Positions 1 to 7,627 of a stretch of 64,000 nt of DNA are shown piece by piece (position 1 is the stretch's first letter; every line of letters begins with the position of its first letter). The DNA is taken from contig NZ_JOEI01000009.1 in NCBI RefSeq assembly GCF_000718095.1, forward strand, positions 124,001-188,000, given 5' to 3'. A program made the translations under genes and the position numbers. Below the pieces are notes generated by a model. It saw nothing but the letters and a program-made list of their open reading frames with translations. It searched no databases and was not told the origin of the DNA. This stretch comes from Streptomyces scopuliridis RB72. Its GTDB lineage: Bacteria; Actinomycetota; Actinomycetes; Streptomycetales; Streptomycetaceae.

Positions 1-109
1 GGGCACGGATGCGGAGTTCTCTGGCTTAACGGGGGAAGAACGCGCGCACGTACACGGGGGGCTGTCCTTCAGGGCACGACCGACCTCTCGGCGGATTGGG
101 GCGCTATCC

Positions 110-991
110 ATGACACGTACGCTCGGCGGGCATCACCAGCGGCTCGCGCACGCGGGCACGGCACCGGCGGTTTCCGCCGACGCGGGCGCGCGGGCCCGCG
201 ACTGGGCCGAGATCCAGGAACGGATGCTGGTGCCGCTCTACGAAGCGGTGTACGAGCGCCTGGAGGTCCGCAACGGGACCCGGGTGCTCGGTCTCGGCTG
301 CGGCTCGGGGCTGGCCCTGCTGCTCGCGGCCGCGCGGGGTGCGCGGGTGACCGGTGTCGACTCCGATCGCGAGCGGCTGGCGCTGGCCCGCGAACGGCTC
401 CGCGCCGATCTGGAGCGGGACGGCCGGGCGGACCGGGCTGCCGATACGGGCACGCTGCTGCCGGTGGACCGGATGGCCGACGCCGCGCCGGGGCCCGGCC
501 GTTCACCGTACGACCTGATCACCGCCTTCCAGCCGATCGGCTCCGTGGCGGGCGACGCGAAGGGACTCGGACCGGCGCTCGACGAGGCGATACCACTGGC
601 CCGGCGCGGCACGCCCGTGGTGCTCGCGGGCTGGGGCCCGCCGGAGCGCTGCGCCACGGACGGGGTGCTGCGGATCGCGGGCCGGCTGAGCGACCGTCCG
701 CGCAAGGGCGCCCGGCGGCCGGGGCACCGCGACGATCTGGAGGAGGTCGCGGCGCGGGCCGGTCTGAAGCCGGACGGTTCGGGGCGGGTGGCCTGCCCGT
801 TCGGATACGCGGACCAGGAGAGCGCGGTCCGCGGACTGCTGTCGACGGGGGTGTTCGACGGTGCGATCCGGACGACGAACCGCCGGCTGGTGGAGAAGGA
901 GATCGGCGAGGCGCTCCATCCGCATCTGCGCCGTGACGGCACGGTCTGGATGCCGAATGTCTTCCGGTATCTGATCGCCCGTACGCCCTGA
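110..991 (+). CDS. Class I SAM-dependent methyltransferase
   Basis: A 293-residue protein with a Rossmann methyltransferase fold. Motif I (VLGLGCGSG) lies near residues 59-67, followed by an acidic strand end (VTGVDSDRERL) that should bind the SAM ribose. The remaining sequence matches the loosely conserved substrate half, so the acceptor cannot be named. The ATG at 110 is the first in frame and has no clear Shine-Dalgarno sequence; the transcript may be leaderless or the start may lie further in. It precedes the yhf-type cluster by about 120 bp on the same strand, but the strong promoter and operator between them suggest it is a separate unit. Confidence 0.8.
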   Translation: MTRTLGGHHQRLAHAGTAPAVSADAGARARDWAEIQERMLVPLYEAVYERLEVRNGTRVLGLGCGSGLALLLAAARGARVTGVDSDRERLALARERLRADLERDGRADRAADTGTLLPVDRMADAAPGPGRSPYDLITAFQPIGSVAGDAKGLGPALDEAIPLARRGTPVVLAGWGPPERCATDGVLRIAGRLSDRPRKGARRPGHRDDLEEVAARAGLKPDGSGRVACPFGYADQESAVRGLLSTGVFDGAIRTTNRRLVEKEIGEALHPHLRRDGTVWMPNVFRYLIARTP

Positions 992-1078
992 GACCCGCGG
1001 TCCTGATCCGCGTGGCCCCCGGCCAACCGGTCGGTCGCCCGCCCGGAAACGGATCGGAAACGGACCGTTACGAAACCC

Positions 1079-1108
1079 TGGACAGTATCCAGAATTCTGT
1101 TTACTGTC
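1079..1108 (+). promoter_or_regulatory. Leaderless yhfZ promoter covered by a 28-bp dyad (candidate YhfZ operator)
   Basis: A near-perfect dyad spans 1081-1108. Outer arms GACAGTA (1081-1087) and TACTGTC (1102-1108) and the inner palindrome CAGAATTCTG (1090-1099) share one centre, and only two base pairs break the symmetry. It lies exactly on a good core promoter: TGGACA (1079-1084), 17-bp spacer, TACTGT (1102-1107), then seven bases to the GTG at 1115, so the mRNA is probably leaderless. An 11-bp direct repeat (CGGAAACGGA twice, 1044-1064) sits just upstream. Autoregulation by YhfZ is inferred, because this is the first gene and a second partial copy of the site precedes yhfY. Confidence 0.72.
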
Positions 1109-1114
1109 TCATCC

Positions 1115-2053
1115 GTGACTGGCTTCGACGAGCGTTTCCTGACCCGCAACGGCCTCGCGGCCCGGCAGCTGGCGGTCCTCCTGCTGAACCACGAGCCGGA
1201 GACCCGGCTGCCGCGCGTCCGGGACTTCGCCGTGGAGCTGGGCGTCGGGAACGGCACCGTCCAGGCGGCGCTCCAGCTGCTGGAGAACGCCGAGGCGATC
1301 GAGACGACGGCCCGGGGCCATCTCGGCACCTTCCTCGTCCGCTCGGACCGCTCGATACTGTGGCGGCTCTCCGGGCTCGGCACGCTCCTCGCCGCGATGC
1401 CGCTGCCGTACTCCCGCCGGTACGAGGGGCTGGCGACCGGGCTGCGCGCCGCCTTCGAGGAGGCGGGCGCGCCCTTCGCGATCACCTTCATGCGGGGCGC
1501 CGGCGCCCGTACGACCGCGCTCCTCGAAGGCAAGGTCGATCTCGTCGTCCTCTCGCGTTTCGCTGCCGACCGGCTGATCGAGGACCATCCGGTCGAGCTG
1601 GTCGCGGATCTGGGCCCGGCCACCTATGTCGGGGCGCACGGTCTGCTGCTGCGGCGCGGCTCGGACCCGGAGACCCCGGGGCTGCGCGTCGCCGTCGACC
1701 ACGCCTCCGAGGATCAGCGGATGCTCGCCGAGCGCGCGTTCGCCGGGCGCTCGGACATCGAGTGGATCGAGGCGTCGTACATGCAGCTGCGCGAGCTGTT
1801 CGAACACAATCTGGCCGACGCCACCGTCTGGAACCTCGATGAGGTGCAGGGGCTGCTCGGGATGAGCGTGGACGTCCTGCCGCTCGGCGACGAGGTCACC
1901 CGCGATCTGTCGCTGCGCAACTCCAGCGCGGCGATCATCGGCAGGACGGAGGGGGCGAAGGCGCTCGGCGCCGTACGGGAGTCCCTCGATCTGTCGGTCG
2001 TCACCACCCTCCAGGCCGAGGTGTTGCGCGGTGAGCGCACACCCTCGTACTGA
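1115..2053 (+). CDS. yhfZ: YhfZ-type transcriptional regulator (winged HTH plus ligand-binding domain)
   Basis: A 312-residue regulator. Residues about 10-75 form a GntR-like winged helix-turn-helix (ELGVGNGTVQAALQLLENA as recognition region). The rest resembles a periplasmic-binding-protein fold that would bind a small effector, as in the YhfZ C-terminal domain. It is the first gene of the cluster and directly follows the dyad operator. The GTG start has no ribosome binding site and lies seven bases after a -10 box, consistent with leaderless translation. The identification rests on its two-part architecture and on the following genes being yhf homologues. Effector and regulon are unknown; control of this cluster is inferred. 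Confidence 0.82.
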   Translation: MTGFDERFLTRNGLAARQLAVLLLNHEPETRLPRVRDFAVELGVGNGTVQAALQLLENAEAIETTARGHLGTFLVRSDRSILWRLSGLGTLLAAMPLPYSRRYEGLATGLRAAFEEAGAPFAITFMRGAGARTTALLEGKVDLVVLSRFAADRLIEDHPVELVADLGPATYVGAHGLLLRRGSDPETPGLRVAVDHASEDQRMLAERAFAGRSDIEWIEASYMQLRELFEHNLADATVWNLDEVQGLLGMSVDVLPLGDEVTRDLSLRNSSAAIIGRTEGAKALGAVRESLDLSVVTTLQAEVLRGERTPSY

Positions 2054-2110
2054 CCGCCCCGCCGGCCCGCGCGAAAGGACACCCCGGAGTCGACGCGTCG
2101 GCTCAAAATA

Positions 2111-2129
2111 CAAAATCCTGGTTACTGTC
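2111..2129 (+). promoter_or_regulatory. Second YhfZ-type site upstream of yhfY
   Basis: The 19 bases here match the right two thirds of the yhfZ dyad (1090-1108) at 16 of 19 positions, including the outer arm TACTGTC. The left arm is not conserved, so this looks like a strong half-site. It ends two bases before the AAGGAGG ribosome binding site of yhfY. A bound regulator here could act as a roadblock or second control point within the cluster. This is inferred from the repeat alone. Confidence 0.55.
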
Positions 2130-2141
2130 GAAAGGAGGACC

Positions 2142-2528
2142 ATGGACGACCAGCTCGCCCTCCGCGTCCAGTTGTTCCGCGAGAGCGGTCAGGTCCGGCC
2201 GGAGGTCGCCGCGTTCGTGACCGAGGAGCTTGACTCCCTTGCCGCCGAGGGCCATACCGTCACCGAAGCCACGGCGGGCATGCTCACCAGCCATCTGATG
2301 ATGGCCCTCGACCGGCTGCTCGACGGCGCGCCGATCGAGGAGTTCAGGACCGACGAGCAGGTGGCGGCCGAACTCGCCGGACATCCCGAGGCCGTGGCCC
2401 GGGCCCGCGCGGTCTCCGTACGCGCCGAACGGGAGTTGGGCGCTCCGCTCCCCGACTCCGAGATCAACTTCCTGGGCCTGCATCTCGCCGTACTGGCCCA
2501 GAACTCCCCCGCCTCACACCACTCGTAG
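2142..2528 (+). CDS. yhfY: YhfY-type stand-alone PRD-domain protein
   Basis: A 128-residue protein that is essentially a single PTS regulation domain (PRD). The two histidines normally phosphorylated in PRDs appear conserved: His51 in TSHLMMALDRL and His114 in FLGLHLAVL. There is no DNA-binding or PTS enzyme domain attached. The ATG at 2142 is chosen because it follows AAAGGAGGACC; earlier in-frame codons lie in yhfZ. E. coli yhfY is likewise an isolated PRD in the yhf operon. A likely role is sensing phosphorylation state and acting on YhfZ or another protein, but no partner is evident here. Confidence 0.8.
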   Translation: MDDQLALRVQLFRESGQVRPEVAAFVTEELDSLAAEGHTVTEATAGMLTSHLMMALDRLLDGAPIEEFRTDEQVAAELAGHPEAVARARAVSVRAERELGAPLPDSEINFLGLHLAVLAQNSPASHHS

Positions 2529-2562
2529 GTCTCATCCCACTCGTAGCGCGAAGGACCCAGCC

Positions 2563-2919
2563 ATGACGAAGATCCTCACCGGCGGCGTCGGCAAGACCGA
2601 GGTCGCGCACACCGTCTCCGGACTCGCCCTCGACGGCCTGGAGATCACGGTCTCCAACGACATGGACGCCGCGATGAAGCTCCGCGCCGGACAGGCCGAC
2701 TACTACCTCGGCACCTGTCACACCGGCGCCGGTGCCTCCCTCGGCATCCTGGTCGGCCTGCTCGGCCGGCCGCTCTGCCACACCTTCGGCCGCCATGTCC
2801 CCGCCGAGGACGAGGTCACCGCCCTGCTGGCGGACGGCAAGAAGGTCTTCGGTTTCGCCATCGACCAGATCGATGTGATCGCCCCGCTCATGGCCCGCGC
2901 GATCGCCGCGCGCGGCTGA
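2563..2919 (+). CDS. yhfU: YhfU-type DUF2620 protein
   Basis: A 118-residue, glycine-rich protein matching the DUF2620/YhfU family: N-terminal KILTGGVGKTEVA and a central YYLGTCHTGAGASLGI block. The GGVGKT segment looks like a nucleotide loop but is too far from a full P-loop NTPase fold to call ATP binding. It lies between yhfY and the transporter yhfT, and yhfU and yhfT are also adjacent in enterobacteria, suggesting YhfU serves the transporter as a cytosolic or coupling subunit. Function is not established. Confidence 0.8.
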   Translation: MTKILTGGVGKTEVAHTVSGLALDGLEITVSNDMDAAMKLRAGQADYYLGTCHTGAGASLGILVGLLGRPLCHTFGRHVPAEDEVTALLADGKKVFGFAIDQIDVIAPLMARAIAARG

Positions 2920-2953
2920 CCGAAGACCTGCCAGGGACCGGAGGAGAGACCCC

Positions 2954-4321
2954 GTGAGCAGCACCGTCCTCGCAGCGAGTACCAGTCTGGACTTCTCGCT
3001 GACGCAGAAGCTTTTTGTCATAGCCCTGTGCGCGCTGACCGCCTTCATCTCGCACATGGCGCTGGCCGTGTTCAACGACGGCGTACGCCCCTTCATGCTC
3101 GACTTCATCCAGGGACGCTCCAAGAGGACCGCCACAACCGCGGTCTCCTTCGGCCTCTCGGCGGGCTTCATCTTCGGCCTCGGCGCCCCGATGGCGCTGT
3201 CCAGCGGTGTGCTCAACCCCTGGCTGCTCTTCCTCCCCACCGACATCCTGGGCATCCTCGCGCCGAGGAAGTGGCTCGCGCCGCTGCTCGGCGGCGCCTG
3301 GGGCGCGGTGGTCGTCTTCGGCCTCAACGGGGCCAATGATGTGGCGCACGATCTGCCCGTCGACTTCCTGACGGCGATGCAGCAGATGTCGACACCGATC
3401 CTCTTCCTGTTCACGCTCTTCCCGGTGCTCGCCATCACCAAGCAGTTCGGGCGGCTGCGCGGCGGCCTCGCCGCCGTACTGGAACTGGCGCTCGTGATCA
3501 TGACGATGAAGCTCTGGCCCAACGTCTTCGCCGGCTCACTGGCGATGGCGGCCGGTGTGCTGCTGCTCATCGGCTTCGCCGTCCGGAAGGACCTGCTCCA
3601 GCGCAACGCGGACCGGGCCGCCGCGCTGGCGGCCGGCGAGGAGACCTCGGGGACGGGGCAACAGGGGGCGGCCGGAGACGATCCGATGGCCTCGCTCTTC
3701 AGCGCCAGCGCACTACGGCTGCGCCGGTATCTGCCGCTGTTCATGGTGCTGGGCGCCGGAGTCTGTGTGCTGGCGCAGATGCATATCTTCGGCGGCGGCG
3801 AGGCGACCAGCTTCCTGATCGCCAAGGGCCAGTACAGCGAGGCGGCCCAGGTCGACTTCTACCGGGTCTTCGGCTTCATCCCGCTGATCGCGACGACCGC
3901 GCTCGCCTCGGGCGCGTACGGCATCGCCGGTTTCACGCTCGTCTACCCCATCGGCTATCTGCTGCCGAACCCGGTCCTGGCGGCCGTCGTCGGCGCCGTG
4001 GTCTTCGCCCTCGAAGTGCTGGCCCTGTCCTCCATCGGCCGGGTCCTGGGCAAGCTGCCGAGCGTGCGCGACTCCTCCGAGCATCTGCGGAGCGCCATCA
4101 GCGACACCCTGCAACTGGCCATCCTCTTCGGCTCACTGCTGGCGGCCAATGTCATGGGCGGCGGAATCGCGATCCTCATCGTCGGCGGGCTCTATCTCCT
4201 CAACGAGGCGATGGGCAGGCCCGTGGTGCGGATGGCGGCGGCGCCCGCGGCGGTCATCGTCGGCGGCGTTCTCCTCAACATCCTCTACTGGCTGGACCTG
4301 TTCACCCCCGTCAAGGGCTGA
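2954..4321 (+). CDS. yhfT: YhfT-type integral membrane transporter
   Basis: A 455-residue polytopic membrane protein with about ten to eleven hydrophobic segments, beginning near residue 17 (LFVIALCALTAFISHMALAVF). The middle carries a cytosolic, charged stretch (about residues 222-250, AALAAGEETSGTGQQG). It matches the YhfT family of putative permeases. The GTG start is preceded by GGAGGAGAG at 2940-2948. With YhfU it probably imports the compound processed by the downstream enzymes; substrate and energy source cannot be read from the sequence. Confidence 0.82.
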   Translation: MSSTVLAASTSLDFSLTQKLFVIALCALTAFISHMALAVFNDGVRPFMLDFIQGRSKRTATTAVSFGLSAGFIFGLGAPMALSSGVLNPWLLFLPTDILGILAPRKWLAPLLGGAWGAVVVFGLNGANDVAHDLPVDFLTAMQQMSTPILFLFTLFPVLAITKQFGRLRGGLAAVLELALVIMTMKLWPNVFAGSLAMAAGVLLLIGFAVRKDLLQRNADRAAALAAGEETSGTGQQGAAGDDPMASLFSASALRLRRYLPLFMVLGAGVCVLAQMHIFGGGEATSFLIAKGQYSEAAQVDFYRVFGFIPLIATTALASGAYGIAGFTLVYPIGYLLPNPVLAAVVGAVVFALEVLALSSIGRVLGKLPSVRDSSEHLRSAISDTLQLAILFGSLLAANVMGGGIAILIVGGLYLLNEAMGRPVVRMAAAPAAVIVGGVLLNILYWLDLFTPVKG

Positions 4322-4357
4322 CCCGGGACAGGCGCGCCAGGAAGGCACCCGCACCCC

Positions 4358-5350
4358 ATGCCTCATCTCACCACCGTCGCCGGGCCGCTGCCCGTCTCCG
4401 CCGTGCGCGGCCCGGCACTCCCCCATGAACATCTCGTCCTCGATCTCGACCGTACGGGCGACGGCGCCGCCGTCCTCGACGCCGGGCGCCATCTGGACAC
4501 GGTCACCTCCGAGCTGGCCTCCCTGCGCGCCGAGTTCGGGCTCTCCCTGGTCATCGAGCTGACCTGCCGGGGCATGGGCCGCGATCCGCTCGCCCTGGCC
4601 CGTATCTCCGCGGAGTCCGGGGTCGCGGTGGTCGCGTCGACCGGCTGGTACTACGAGCCGTTCCATCCGGACGAGATCGGCGGCACGCCCGTCGAACAGC
4701 TCACCGCGACCCTCGTCCAGGAGATCACCGACGGGCTCGACTCCACCGGGATCCGCCCCGGCGTCCTCGGCGAGATCGGCAGCCACGGCGAGCGGCCCAG
4801 CGAGCCGGAGAGCCGCGCGCTGCTCGCCTCGGCGCACGCCGCCGTCGCCACCGGTCTGTCGGTCGCCACCCACGCCCAGCTCGGCCGCGGCGGACTCGCC
4901 CAGCTCGAACTGCTCACCGGTACGGGCCTGGCACCGCACCGGATCTGCCTCGGCCACCAGGACCTGCTGGACGACCCCGCCGTCCACCGCGAACTGGCCG
5001 CGAGCGGCGCGTATGTCGCCTTCGACACCGTCGGCAAGGAGTCCTACCAGAGCGACGACACCCGGCTGCGGCTGCTGCTCGCCCTGCTGGAGGCCGGTCA
5101 CGGGGACCGTGTCCTGCTCAGCTGCGACATCTCGCGCCACGGCTATCTGGAGTCGGAGGGCGGCCAGGGGTACGGGCATCTCTTCCGGTCCTTCCTGCCC
5201 AAGGCGCGCGCGGCGGGCGTGGACGACGAACTGATCGACCTGATGACCCGGCGCAATCCGCTGCGCTTCCTGACCGGCGCCGACACGGACGACGACGCCC
5301 CGGCCACCAACGCCAACACCGACACCGAGTCCGACACCGAGGAGATCTGA
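4358..5350 (+). CDS. php: Phosphotriesterase-homology metallohydrolase
   Basis: A 330-residue amidohydrolase-superfamily TIM barrel. Metal ligands are recognisable: HxH at His23/His25 (LPHEHL), Glu139 in GEIGSHG at the bridging position, His172 (THAQLG), His200 (LGHQDL) and Asp257 (SCDISR). The bridging ligand is Glu, as in E. coli Php, rather than the carboxylated Lys of true phosphotriesterases, so lactone or phosphoester hydrolysis is more likely than organophosphate triesterase activity. The last about 25 residues are an acidic, Asp/Thr-rich tail not needed for the fold. It is separated from yhfS by one base, so the two are probably translationally coupled. Confidence 0.85.
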   Translation: MPHLTTVAGPLPVSAVRGPALPHEHLVLDLDRTGDGAAVLDAGRHLDTVTSELASLRAEFGLSLVIELTCRGMGRDPLALARISAESGVAVVASTGWYYEPFHPDEIGGTPVEQLTATLVQEITDGLDSTGIRPGVLGEIGSHGERPSEPESRALLASAHAAVATGLSVATHAQLGRGGLAQLELLTGTGLAPHRICLGHQDLLDDPAVHRELAASGAYVAFDTVGKESYQSDDTRLRLLLALLEAGHGDRVLLSCDISRHGYLESEGGQGYGHLFRSFLPKARAAGVDDELIDLMTRRNPLRFLTGADTDDDAPATNANTDTESDTEEI

Positions 5351-5351
5351 G

Positions 5352-6452
5352 ATGCCCGTGCTCCCGCGGACCTTCCCGCTGGCGACCGTCACCCTGGAGG
5401 ATGCGGCCCAGCGGCAGTTCCGGCTCCTGGAGTGCACCGCCGCGCACTTCGAGGGACCGCAGCTCTTCGAGGCGGACGCCGGTGTCGTACCGGGTCTCGG
5501 CCGCCCCCGTACGACCGCGCGCGTCGAGGCCGTACTCGCCGATTACTTCGGCGCCGAGGACGCGGCGCTCGTGCAGGGCGCCGGTACGGGCGCGATCCGC
5601 GCCGCACTCGGCGCGGCCGTCTCCCCCGGCGACCCGCTGCTGATCCACCGGGCCCCGGTCTACCGGACGACCGCCGTCACTCTGCGCGGCCTCGGGGTCC
5701 GTACCACCGAGGCCGACTTCAACGACCGTACGGCGCTCCGGCGGGCCCTGGAGTCCGGCGCCTTCTCGTGGGCGTACGTCCAGCACAGCCGGCAGCGGCT
5801 CGCCGACTCCTACGATCCGGGCGAGGTCCTCGCGGCCTGCCGGGCCGCCGGGGTCCGTACGGTCGTCGACGACAACTACGCGGTGATGCGCGTCCCCGCC
5901 TCCGGGGTGGAACTGGGCGCGGACGCCTCCTGCTTCTCCCTCTTCAAACTGCACGGCCCCGAAGGCGTCGGCGTGGTCGTCGGCGCCCGCGATCTCATCG
6001 CACACATCCGCGCCGACAACTACTCGGGCGGCGGCCAGGTCCAGGGCCACCAGGCGCTCGACGCGCTACGCGCCCTCACCCGCGTCCCCGTCCTGTGGGC
6101 GCTCCAGTCCCGGGTGGGCGCGGAGATCGCGGAGCGGCTGACCGCCGGTGAGGTACCGGGCGTCGCCGAGGTACGGATCGCCAACGCCCAGGACCGCTGT
6201 CTGCTGGTACGGCTCGACCGCCCGGTCGCCCGTGAGCTGCCCGCCGTCGCCGCGCGGCACGGCGCCGCGCCCTATCCCGTGGGCTCCAACTCCCGCTACG
6301 AGATCGCGCCGCTGGTCTACCGGATGTCCGGCTCATCGCTCGACGACGACCCCGGACTCGCCGACTGGACCGTACGGATCAACCCGATGCGGGCCGGAGC
6401 CGATCTCGTGATCGAGATCCTCCGCCGTTCGCTGCACGACCTGAAGGGCTGA
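5352..6452 (+). CDS. yhfS: YhfS-type PLP-dependent fold-type I enzyme
   Basis: A 366-residue aminotransferase-like protein of the YhfS family. The predicted Schiff-base lysine is Lys199 in SLFKLHGPEG, and the cofactor-pyridine Asp is Asp173 or Asp174 in VVDDNYAV. The N-terminal half shows the fold-type I pattern with a GAGTGAIRAAL phosphate-cup region near residue 76. Family members are related to cystathionine-gamma-synthase-like and aminotransferase enzymes, so the chemistry could be transamination, elimination or decarboxylation. It overlaps neither neighbour but sits within 1-2 bases of both php and yhfX. Confidence 0.82.
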   Translation: MPVLPRTFPLATVTLEDAAQRQFRLLECTAAHFEGPQLFEADAGVVPGLGRPRTTARVEAVLADYFGAEDAALVQGAGTGAIRAALGAAVSPGDPLLIHRAPVYRTTAVTLRGLGVRTTEADFNDRTALRRALESGAFSWAYVQHSRQRLADSYDPGEVLAACRAAGVRTVVDDNYAVMRVPASGVELGADASCFSLFKLHGPEGVGVVVGARDLIAHIRADNYSGGGQVQGHQALDALRALTRVPVLWALQSRVGAEIAERLTAGEVPGVAEVRIANAQDRCLLVRLDRPVARELPAVAARHGAAPYPVGSNSRYEIAPLVYRMSGSSLDDDPGLADWTVRINPMRAGADLVIEILRRSLHDLKG

Positions 6453-6454
6453 TC

Positions 6455-7615
6455 GTGTTCCTGGACACCGTCCTCACCCGCAACCCCGCGCTCGTCGACA
6501 CGGCGACCGCGCTGCACCGCTCCGGTGCCATCCCGCCCGACACCTACGTCATGGACGCGGACGCCGTCGAGGGCAACGCCGCGCTGCTGGCGGCCGAGGC
6601 CGAGCGGCTCGGGCTCTCGCTGTGGTTCGTGGTCAAACAGTTCGGCCGCAACCCCGCGCTGATCCGGGCGGTCGCCCGGCACATCCCCCGGTTCGCCGCG
6701 ATCGACCCCTCCGAGGCCCGCACCCTGCACGCCGCCGGGGCGCGGGCCGGCAACCTCGGCCATCTCGTGCAGATTCCCCGCCGCGACCTGCCCGAGATGC
6801 TCGCCTGGCGGCCCGAGGCGGTGACCGTCTTCGACCTCGCCAACGCGCGGGCCGTCTCGGAGGCCGCCGCTGAACTGGGCTACGTACAGGACGTGTTCGT
6901 ACGCCTCGAAGGCGTCCCCGGCTCCGTCTACCCGGGCCAGGAAGGGGGCGTGCCACTGGACGCGCTGGACGAGTTCGCGTCCGCCGCCGAACAGCTGCCG
7001 TCGATCCGTATCGCGGGGGTCACCGCGTTCCCCTGCGTCCTGTGCGACCCGGTCACCGGCCTCCCCGCCCCCACCCCCAACTTCGAACTCGCCCTCAAGG
7101 CGCGGGAACTGCTCACCGCCCGCGGCCACCACCCGGTCGCGCTCAGCGCCCCGAGCGCCACCTCCATGGCGACGCTGCCGCTGCTGGCCGAACTGGGCGC
7201 CACGCACGGCGAGCCGGGCCACGCCCTCACCGGCACCACCCCGCTCCACGCGGTCGACCCGCACCAGCCGGAGCGCCCCGCCTACGTGTACGTCAGCGAG
7301 GTCGCCCACACCCTCGCGGACGGCCGGCCCGCGCTCCACGGCGGCGGGTTCTACGGCCGCGCGGGCATCGGCACCGCCCTGCTGCCGCGCACGGGTCTGC
7401 GCCTTCCGGTCCAGGGCGCCCCCGCCGAGAACATCGACTACTACCGGCTGCTGGACGCGCCCCCCTCCGGCGAGGTGCGGGCCGGCGACACCGCCGTACT
7501 CGCCTTCCGTACGCAGATCTTCGTCACCCGCTCGACCGTCGCGGTCGTCACCGGCCTCTCGACCGGGAAACCCCGGCTGACCGGTCTGTACGACGCGCGG
7601 GGCCGGGCCCTGTAA
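6455..7615 (+). CDS. yhfX: YhfX-type PLP-dependent alanine-racemase-fold enzyme
   Basis: A 386-residue protein with an alanine-racemase-like N-terminal PLP barrel. The probable PLP lysine is Lys61 in LWFVVKQFGRNP. The C-terminal half carries the beta domain (YVYVSEVAHTLADG, GFYGRAG). Enzymes of this fold racemise or decarboxylate amino acids or act on D-amino acids. The GTG start two bases after the yhfS stop fits coupling. Having two PLP enzymes of different folds in one cluster points to an amino-group-bearing substrate; this is an inference. Confidence 0.83.
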   Translation: MFLDTVLTRNPALVDTATALHRSGAIPPDTYVMDADAVEGNAALLAAEAERLGLSLWFVVKQFGRNPALIRAVARHIPRFAAIDPSEARTLHAAGARAGNLGHLVQIPRRDLPEMLAWRPEAVTVFDLANARAVSEAAAELGYVQDVFVRLEGVPGSVYPGQEGGVPLDALDEFASAAEQLPSIRIAGVTAFPCVLCDPVTGLPAPTPNFELALKARELLTARGHHPVALSAPSATSMATLPLLAELGATHGEPGHALTGTTPLHAVDPHQPERPAYVYVSEVAHTLADGRPALHGGGFYGRAGIGTALLPRTGLRLPVQGAPAENIDYYRLLDAPPSGEVRAGDTAVLAFRTQIFVTRSTVAVVTGLSTGKPRLTGLYDARGRAL

Positions 7616-7627
7616 GGAGCCACCGCC

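Noticed and set aside
1012..1842. Plus-strand frame overlapping yhfZ
   Set aside because: Arg/Pro-rich shadow; the yhfZ frame has a coherent HTH and binding domain.
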